The position numbers were made by a program, and so were the translations under genes. Below the pieces are notes generated by a model that saw nothing but the letters and a program-made list of their open reading frames with translations, did not search any database and was not told the origin of the DNA. This document shows, in pieces, positions 59,035 to 64,000 of a stretch of 64,000 nt of DNA; within the stretch, counting starts at the first letter, position 1; each line of letters starts with the position of its first letter. This DNA is from Bacillus sp. SJS (GTDB lineage Bacteria > Bacillota > Bacilli > Bacillales > Bacillaceae), in assembly GCF_000732485.2 (NCBI RefSeq), contig NZ_JAQV02000004.1:1-64000 (forward strand), read 5' to 3'.

Positions 59035-61350
59035 GCTGCCCGGGTTTACTACATCGTATGGAGGATGGTTGATAAAGGTTCCTGTTTTTCCGTTAAAAAG
59101 GAATTGGATGGTCCCGCCAGTATCCGTCCGGAGTGTCTTGACTCCTTCTTGTTTTAGCCTTTTCAGAACTTCGAGATGGGGATGTCCATACCGGTTTTTC
59201 CTTCCTGCAGATATAATCGCAGCGGAGGGCTGAATCCTCTCCAGCATGTCAGACGAGGTTGAAAACTTACTGCCATGGTGGCCGGCCTTTAAAACATCAA
59301 TATTCATTTGCTGATCTGTTTTTAGCATGAAAGCCTCACCTTCCTTCTCCAAATCCCCCGTTAGAAGCCACCGCTTCCCCCCAAGACTAAATCGCAGGAC
59401 AAGTGAATCTTCATTTTTGCTCTCACTCCACTTAAGCGGCCAAAGGACCTGAAAATTGATTCCTGCTTTTTTAATGACCTGCTGCCCTCTGGCTGTTTTC
59501 ACTGCTATTCCTTTTTGAACGGTTTTTTCAATAAGAATTCGATCGGTTTGATCCCGGACAAACCCTCCCGGTACGATAAGCTCCCCTATCGTGATATTGT
59601 TCAAAATGTTTAAGTATTCGCCTGTATGGTCCTGGTCTGCATGACTAAGGAAAACTGTATCTATCCTTGAAATTCCTTTAGATGATAAATAGGGAAGAAG
59701 TGTATAATCTGAAAGCCGTTTTTTCTCCCTCTGATGCCTCCACTCTGCATCCTCTTCTTGAAATACAATTTTCCCTCCGGTATCAATTAAATACGTTCCC
59801 TTATTATAAGGCAGTTCAATGACCACGCAATCCCCTTGTCCAACATCCAAAAATGTTACCGATCCATTCGGATCAATATATGGAAGAATGAAATCGATGA
59901 TCAGCAGCCCGGCTAAAAGGGAAATGGCCCCGATCGTTTTTTTTATCCCTTTTTCCATTGACCAAAAACAATAGATGACCCCTGCCGTATAACATAGTAT
60001 GAGAAAGCTTGAGGGTTTTCCCATATTGAGAAGAAAGGGATCGGCAGCAGCAATAAATTCGGTTATCCTGTTTGTCCAATCAATCACCAAGTCTGCGATA
60101 CGGATCCCGCCCTGCCAAAACGGAATTTTCATGCAAGCCATAAAAAAAGAAATGAGAGACAGTGGCATTAAGATGAATGAATAGTATGGAACATAGAAGA
60201 AATTGACGATTAAGCTGAGGAGGGACATTTCCCAAAAAGAAGATAAGATGAGGGGCATTGTGGAAATCATGGATAAGAAGGTGAGAAACAAATTCTGAAC
60301 ATGAATTCTTCCGCTGAACGTATTAAATATTGCAGCAGACAGCAATATACAAAAACTAATAATGAATGTGAGCTGAAATCCAGCTAAAAATAAGTTCAAG
60401 GGACTGGAAGCGAGCCATAAAAGAAATAGTAATGACAGCAGATTTAGAGGATGAATCGGCCATTTTAAAAGAAGAAACAGAAAATAGAGCTCTGCTGCCA
60501 AGACGGCTCTTACTACTGATGGCGATCCTCCTGCCAAAATCAAATAGGAAGGAAGCAGAATAAAGAGCAGGAGGGCAGAAGTTTCTCTGCTTAACCCCAT
60601 CCTCATTAGCATAAACCTGCCCGCTGCGGCAATTAAAGCAACCTGCATGCCTGAGATAGCCAGCAAATGAGTGAGGCCGATTCTTTGATAAGCCTTTTCT
60701 GTATCCTGATTGATCCATTCCCGCTCTCCAAATATAAGAGCCTGAACGATTCCTGCGGATTCTGGCGAAAAATACCGGAGAATGAGCATCAGCCCCTCAG
60801 ATCTCCAATTTAGCAAGGCAGCTTCGGGAGAGGAACCAGTCATGCAGTTACTTATACTGGATGACGATAATATCCAGTGAATCGATTGCGCCTCCAAGTA
60901 CTCCTTATAATTAAAGCCGTTTGGAATAGTTGAATTTAGAGGAGGCTCAAGCATCCCCTTCACCTGACAGCTCATCCCCCCCTTTATTGTCTGGAGTTTT
61001 TGCTTCATGGCTTCATTAGGAATTAGCAACCGCAAGGCGACCGTTTCATGGTTATCAAGCCTAATTCTAGCGCTGAAACGATCTCCATCTGTAACAGGAT
61101 GAACGGTCATCATTCCTCTTCCTGTAAAGGCTCCCTCACGGAGACTGCTTTGGCTATGATGGCTGTGGTACGAGGATAAACATAGAAAGAATAAAAACAT
61201 TGCAGCAGCCAGGACACTTCCGATCACCCTCTTTTTCGATACATGGAGCAGGCATCCTCCTAATAAGAGGAGGAAACCTGTCCATTCCAAATGGTATCGG
61301 ACCGAGATAACGGCAATGACAGAGGCAGCTGCACATAATACGTAATTCAC
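59017..61350 (-). CDS. comEC: DNA uptake channel ComEC/Rec2
   Basis: Inner-membrane channel for single-stranded DNA in natural transformation, 777 aa, intact. Several N-terminal TMs flank an OB-like domain. The central competence domain with many TMs has GERE(W)INQDTEKAYQRIGLTHLLAISGMQ. The C-terminal metallo-beta-lactamase domain has FLDVGQGDC, LSHADQDHTGEY and KAGHHGSK. GTG start at 61350 behind AGGAGG. Last gene of comEA-comEB-comEC. Confidence 0.96.
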   Translation of the reverse strand: MNYVLCAAASVIAVISVRYHLEWTGFLLLLGGCLLHVSKKRVIGSVLAAAMFLFFLCLSSYHSHHSQSSLREGAFTGRGMMTVHPVTDGDRFSARIRLDNHETVALRLLIPNEAMKQKLQTIKGGMSCQVKGMLEPPLNSTIPNGFNYKEYLEAQSIHWILSSSSISNCMTGSSPEAALLNWRSEGLMLILRYFSPESAGIVQALIFGEREWINQDTEKAYQRIGLTHLLAISGMQVALIAAAGRFMLMRMGLSRETSALLLFILLPSYLILAGGSPSVVRAVLAAELYFLFLLLKWPIHPLNLLSLLFLLWLASSPLNLFLAGFQLTFIISFCILLSAAIFNTFSGRIHVQNLFLTFLSMISTMPLILSSFWEMSLLSLIVNFFYVPYYSFILMPLSLISFFMACMKIPFWQGGIRIADLVIDWTNRITEFIAAADPFLLNMGKPSSFLILCYTAGVIYCFWSMEKGIKKTIGAISLLAGLLIIDFILPYIDPNGSVTFLDVGQGDCVVIELPYNKGTYLIDTGGKIVFQEEDAEWRHQREKKRLSDYTLLPYLSSKGISRIDTVFLSHADQDHTGEYLNILNNITIGELIVPGGFVRDQTDRILIEKTVQKGIAVKTARGQQVIKKAGINFQVLWPLKWSESKNEDSLVLRFSLGGKRWLLTGDLEKEGEAFMLKTDQQMNIDVLKAGHHGSKFSTSSDMLERIQPSAAIISAGRKNRYGHPHLEVLKRLKQEGVKTLRTDTGGTIQFLFNGKTGTFINHPPYDVVNPGSKKNRD

Positions 61351-61374
61351 ACAGGCGCCTCCTAAAAATATAAC

Positions 61375-61941
61375 TCAGGACCCTGACATAATCCGGTCAG
61401 CCCTTCTTTTCAATTCGTCCATTTCCGACTCATCTTCCACAAGCTCTTTTAACCGGCTGAGCAAATCCGTCAGCAGCTCGTCCTTTTCTGTGCCTTTCAT
61501 GCTTTCCAGCTGTCTGTGCTCAACCTGCTTTACTTTTACACCTGCCTGCTGGAAAAGCTCAATGGCATACGGATGATTCTTGTAATCTGCAGAGTAAAAA
61601 ACCGATTGTATACCAGCTTGAATTATTGCTTTACAGCACTGCAGGCACGGAAAATGGGTCACATAGATTTCTGCATCCTTTGTCGGCACGCCAAATTTTG
61701 CACATTGTAATATGGCATTCATTTCGGCGTGTATAGTTCTCACACAATGGCCGTCTATACAATAGCATCCTGAATCAATACAATGATCTCCACCAGCAAT
61801 GGACCCATTGTACCCTCCTGCTATCATTCTTTTTTCACGTACGATGGTCGCCCCGACCGCGAGCCTGGTGCATGTACTTCTAAGTGCCAGCAAATGGCTT
61901 TGCGCCATAAAATATTGATCCCATGAAATGCGATTCATCAT
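61375..61941 (-). CDS. comEB: ComEB, dCMP deaminase-like protein
   Basis: 188 aa. Zinc deaminase motifs HAEMNAI (with catalytic Glu) and PCLQCC; extra His/Cys (HCIDSGCYCIDGHC) bind a second metal. Homologous to deoxycytidylate deaminase, although part of the comE operon; not essential for transformation in B. subtilis. Twenty-five bases before comEC. Confidence 0.95.
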   Translation of the reverse strand: MMNRISWDQYFMAQSHLLALRSTCTRLAVGATIVREKRMIAGGYNGSIAGGDHCIDSGCYCIDGHCVRTIHAEMNAILQCAKFGVPTKDAEIYVTHFPCLQCCKAIIQAGIQSVFYSADYKNHPYAIELFQQAGVKVKQVEHRQLESMKGTEKDELLTDLLSRLKELVEDESEMDELKRRADRIMSGS

Positions 61942-62002
61942 TTATCCCTCCGCTTTTTTACCTTCCTTTATTTTAGCGGTGCAGGAAATCCTCCGTCAAA
62001 GG

Positions 62003-62653
62003 TTAATTGACCTGTATCAAATCTTTTAGCTTTTCATACGTCTTATCTCCGATTCCTGAAACCTCTTTTAATTCATCTTCCGATTTAAACTTCCCATTTT
62101 CATCCCTGTATGCTAAAATGGCTTCCGCTTTAGACGGGCCAATCCCCGGAAGTGTCTGCAGATCTTCCAAAGCGGCAGTGTTCAGATTAACCTTTTTTGA
62201 ATCTGGTGAAGCATTGCCGTGCGCAGTGCCGATTCCCTGAGACGGCTCTGCTTCAGCTGTTTCTCCCTTTGCCGGTATATAAATGGCTGTACCATCCTCT
62301 AAAACCGCAGCTAAATTAATTAGCTTTCCATCTGCAGATTCCAATAATCCTCCTGCATGCTCAACCGCATCCTTCACCCTGGAGCCTTCCCATAATTCAT
62401 AAACTCCCGGCCGCTGGACAGATCCTTTTACATCCACCATAAAACCTTCCTTTTTAGCGCTCGTTTTCTTTTGAGCTTCTGGCTCATTGAAGACTTCCGC
62501 TTCACTGGCAGCCTGAATTTCAGCTTCTGCAGGAATCTCCTGAGCTTTTTCAGCCTTATCCGGCAGTTCTCTTGAAAACATAAAAAATACCCCGGCCAGC
62601 AGAATGAGAGACCCTGCAATCAAAAGCACCTTATACTTCTGAATAAAATCCAT
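62003..62653 (-). CDS. comEA: Competence DNA-binding protein ComEA
   Basis: Membrane-anchored receptor for double-stranded DNA, 216 aa. TM anchor (about 9-26), an acidic linker, a SLBB domain (about 72-130, VDVKGSVQRPGVYEL) and a C-terminal helix-hairpin-helix pair (VNLNTAALEDLQTLPGIG ... SEDELKEVSGIGDKTYEKL). First gene of the comE operon, divergent from comER with 90 bp between. Confidence 0.96.
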   Translation of the reverse strand: MDFIQKYKVLLIAGSLILLAGVFFMFSRELPDKAEKAQEIPAEAEIQAASEAEVFNEPEAQKKTSAKKEGFMVDVKGSVQRPGVYELWEGSRVKDAVEHAGGLLESADGKLINLAAVLEDGTAIYIPAKGETAEAEPSQGIGTAHGNASPDSKKVNLNTAALEDLQTLPGIGPSKAEAILAYRDENGKFKSEDELKEVSGIGDKTYEKLKDLIQVN

Positions 62654-62743
62654 TCCATCACCTCTAATGATTATATTTGGTATAAGTAAAATAGGAGCTG
62701 CATAATGTGTAGGAGAATAGGCAAGTGAAGGAGGGGAAAGCCA

Positions 62744-63571
62744 TTGAACATCGGTTTTATTGGAACGGGAAATATGGGAAGGATTCTTATCGAGGCTTTC
62801 GTTGAATCAGCGGCGGTAAAACCCCGGGAGATCCATATTACGAATCGGACTTTAGAAAAAGCTCACCATATACAATCGCAGTTTCCAGGAATACATGTAA
62901 GCGAAAACAGCGAAGAAATCGCGAGAATATGCTCTTTGATCTTCCTTTGCGTGAAGCCGCTTGATCTGCATCCTTTAGTGACGCGCCTTTCGCCTCAGCT
63001 TACAAAAGATCAATGTTTAATCTCAATAACGAGTCCGGTTTCAGCAAATCTTCTTGAATCCATTTCTCCCTGTCAGACGGCCAGAGTGATACCAAGTATT
63101 ACAAACCGTGCACTAAGCGGAATATCGCTCATTACTTTTGGAAAAACATGCTCAGAAGAGAACCGGGCTAAAATTCTTCAGTTATGCGCGCAAATATCAG
63201 AACCTGTGCTAATAGAAGAGGATGTAACCAGAGTTGCATCTGATATCGTGAGCTGCGGGCCTGCATTTTTCAGCTACCTCCTTCAGCGTTTTACTGATGC
63301 GGCCGTTCAGGAAACACAAATCAGCAGGGAAATGGCGGAACAGCTTGCAGCAGGAATGATAACGGGAATGGGGAAATTGATTGAAACCGGGCATTACACG
63401 CTGCCTGGTCTGCAGAAAAAGGTTTGTGTAAAAGGCGGAGTCACCGGAGAAGGAATCGGCATTCTTGAAAAGGAGCTTGGGAACGTATTTGAGCACTTAT
63501 TCAGGAAGACACATGAGAAGTTTGATGAAGATCTTTCGCTTGTCGGGGATCAATTCAGGAGCCATCACTAA
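62744..63571 (+). CDS. comER: ComER, pyrroline-5-carboxylate reductase-like
   Basis: 275 aa, Rossmann N-terminus (MNIGFIGTGNMG) and a C-terminal dimer domain with VKGGVTGEGIGILEK, the ProC-family signature. In B. subtilis ComER is not needed for transformation and has been tied to sporulation and biofilm entry; enzymatic activity is unproven. Starts with TTG at 62744 behind GGAGGGG. Divergent from comEA, as in B. subtilis. Confidence 0.93.
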   Translation: MNIGFIGTGNMGRILIEAFVESAAVKPREIHITNRTLEKAHHIQSQFPGIHVSENSEEIARICSLIFLCVKPLDLHPLVTRLSPQLTKDQCLISITSPVSANLLESISPCQTARVIPSITNRALSGISLITFGKTCSEENRAKILQLCAQISEPVLIEEDVTRVASDIVSCGPAFFSYLLQRFTDAAVQETQISREMAEQLAAGMITGMGKLIETGHYTLPGLQKKVCVKGGVTGEGIGILEKELGNVFEHLFRKTHEKFDEDLSLVGDQFRSHH

Positions 63572-63621
63572 TTCAAATTCGTCATCGTTCTGTATAATCC
63601 TTCTATAAATTTTTAAAAAAG

Positions 63622-63651
63622 AAAAAAGGACGCAACTACGCGTCCTTTTTT
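63622..63651. terminator. Bidirectional terminator comER / yqeM
   Basis: AAAAAAGGACGC, AACTAC loop, GCGTCCTTTTTT; T-runs for both convergent genes. The yqeM stop codon overlaps its right end. Confidence 0.92.
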
Positions 63652-64000
63652 AGTTCCTGGTTTTTTTGGCAGCAAAAAATATGCGCTCTGCCTCTTCACT
63701 TATCTCACCGGGCTGAAAATCACCAAACGACTCCAGCACTTCAAAGCCCGCATGATTGAGCCAAAGAATAAGTTTTTCAATTTCATATGTCCGCTGCTGA
63801 TGAAATTCATCAATTCGCCTGTAGCACTCATCATCCTCTTTGACGAAAAAGGTAAGCTCATGCTCAACTGAATGCTCTTTTTCCCCTTCAAAGCACTGCC
63901 AAATCAAACTCACATCATCACCGGCATCAGCAAATGTTGACCCCGTAAATATGTGTTTCATTTTATATATGGAGTGAATGTCAAAAAGGAAAAGCCCATC
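63650..64000 (-). CDS. yqeM: SAM-dependent methyltransferase YqeM, partial
   Basis: The C-terminal 116 residues of a class I methyltransferase; the 5' part, with the SAM-binding motif, is beyond the right edge. The fragment reads GLFLFDIHSIYKMKHIF at its start (end of the Rossmann core in YqeM-type proteins) and later HQQRTYEIEKLILWL and FEVLESFGDF, typical of the family. Position after comER matches yqeM. An internal Met (63961) is not the true start. Confidence 0.85.
   Translation of the reverse strand, partial: DGLFLFDIHSIYKMKHIFTGSTFADAGDDVSLIWQCFEGEKEHSVEHELTFFVKEDDECYRRIDEFHQQRTYEIEKLILWLNHAGFEVLESFGDFQPGEISEEAERIFFAAKKTRN

Overview
The window is a chromosomal segment of an endospore-forming, competence-gene-bearing Bacillaceae bacterium (Bacillus sensu lato; the genus cannot be resolved from this sequence). 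From about 4.8 kb to the right edge, gene content and order match, in reverse, the Bacillus subtilis chromosome between the yqfZ/ispG genes and the comE/yqeM genes. These are vertically inherited housekeeping, sporulation and competence genes, mostly on the minus strand. No phage, integrase, transposase, CRISPR array, tRNA or rRNA gene is visible.

Layout. 0-4.6 kb: a TetR-type regulator, a divergent glutamine-dependent asparagine synthetase and a chemoreceptor, the least conserved block. 4.8-16 kb: isoprenoid genes ispG and ispH, a zinc-uptake cluster (zur-znuB-znuC), nfo, the cshB helicase and small conserved yqf genes. 15.7-24 kb: yqfO-trmK, cytochrome c550, an acyl-CoA dehydrogenase plus an unrecognised membrane protein, then sigA-dnaG and yqxD. 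24-31.4 kb: yqfL-ccpN (carbon-flow control), glyQ-glyS behind a T-box leader, and era-yqzL-recO. 31.4-41 kb: cdd, dgkA, ybeY, pgpH, phoH, the sporulation genes yqfD-yqfC, the floA-nfeD membrane-microdomain pair, yqeY and rpsU. 41-54 kb: deoC, mtaB-rsmE-prmA, and the heat-shock operon hrcA-grpE-dnaK-dnaJ (CIRCE operator) with hemW-lepA upstream. 54-64 kb: yqxA, spoIIP, gpr, rpsT, holA, yqzM, comEC-comEB-comEA, divergent comER, and the 3' part of yqeM.

The most interesting signal is not a gene. Six copies of a roughly 70-115 bp repeat (called R1 here) with terminal inverted repeats (GCTCTGTTAAA/TTTAACAGAGC) lie in the window. All six sit directly downstream of the stop codon of a minus-strand gene, usually with 6-7 bases between. 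Three copies are flanked by exact 9-bp direct repeats, and in two of these the duplicated 9-mer begins with the TAA stop codon of the neighbouring gene. This looks like a small mobile element that inserts at gene ends. A second repeat (R2), two to three tandem units with nested hairpins whose arms change in a compensatory way, fills the dnaK-dnaJ gap.

Other points: a four-half-site operator array with an exact 20-bp step before the asparagine synthetase; two conserved genes (nfeD/yqeZ and yqxD) whose expected N-terminus is encoded without a usable ATG/GTG/TTG in frame; and a candidate plus-strand small RNA between yqxD and yqfL.
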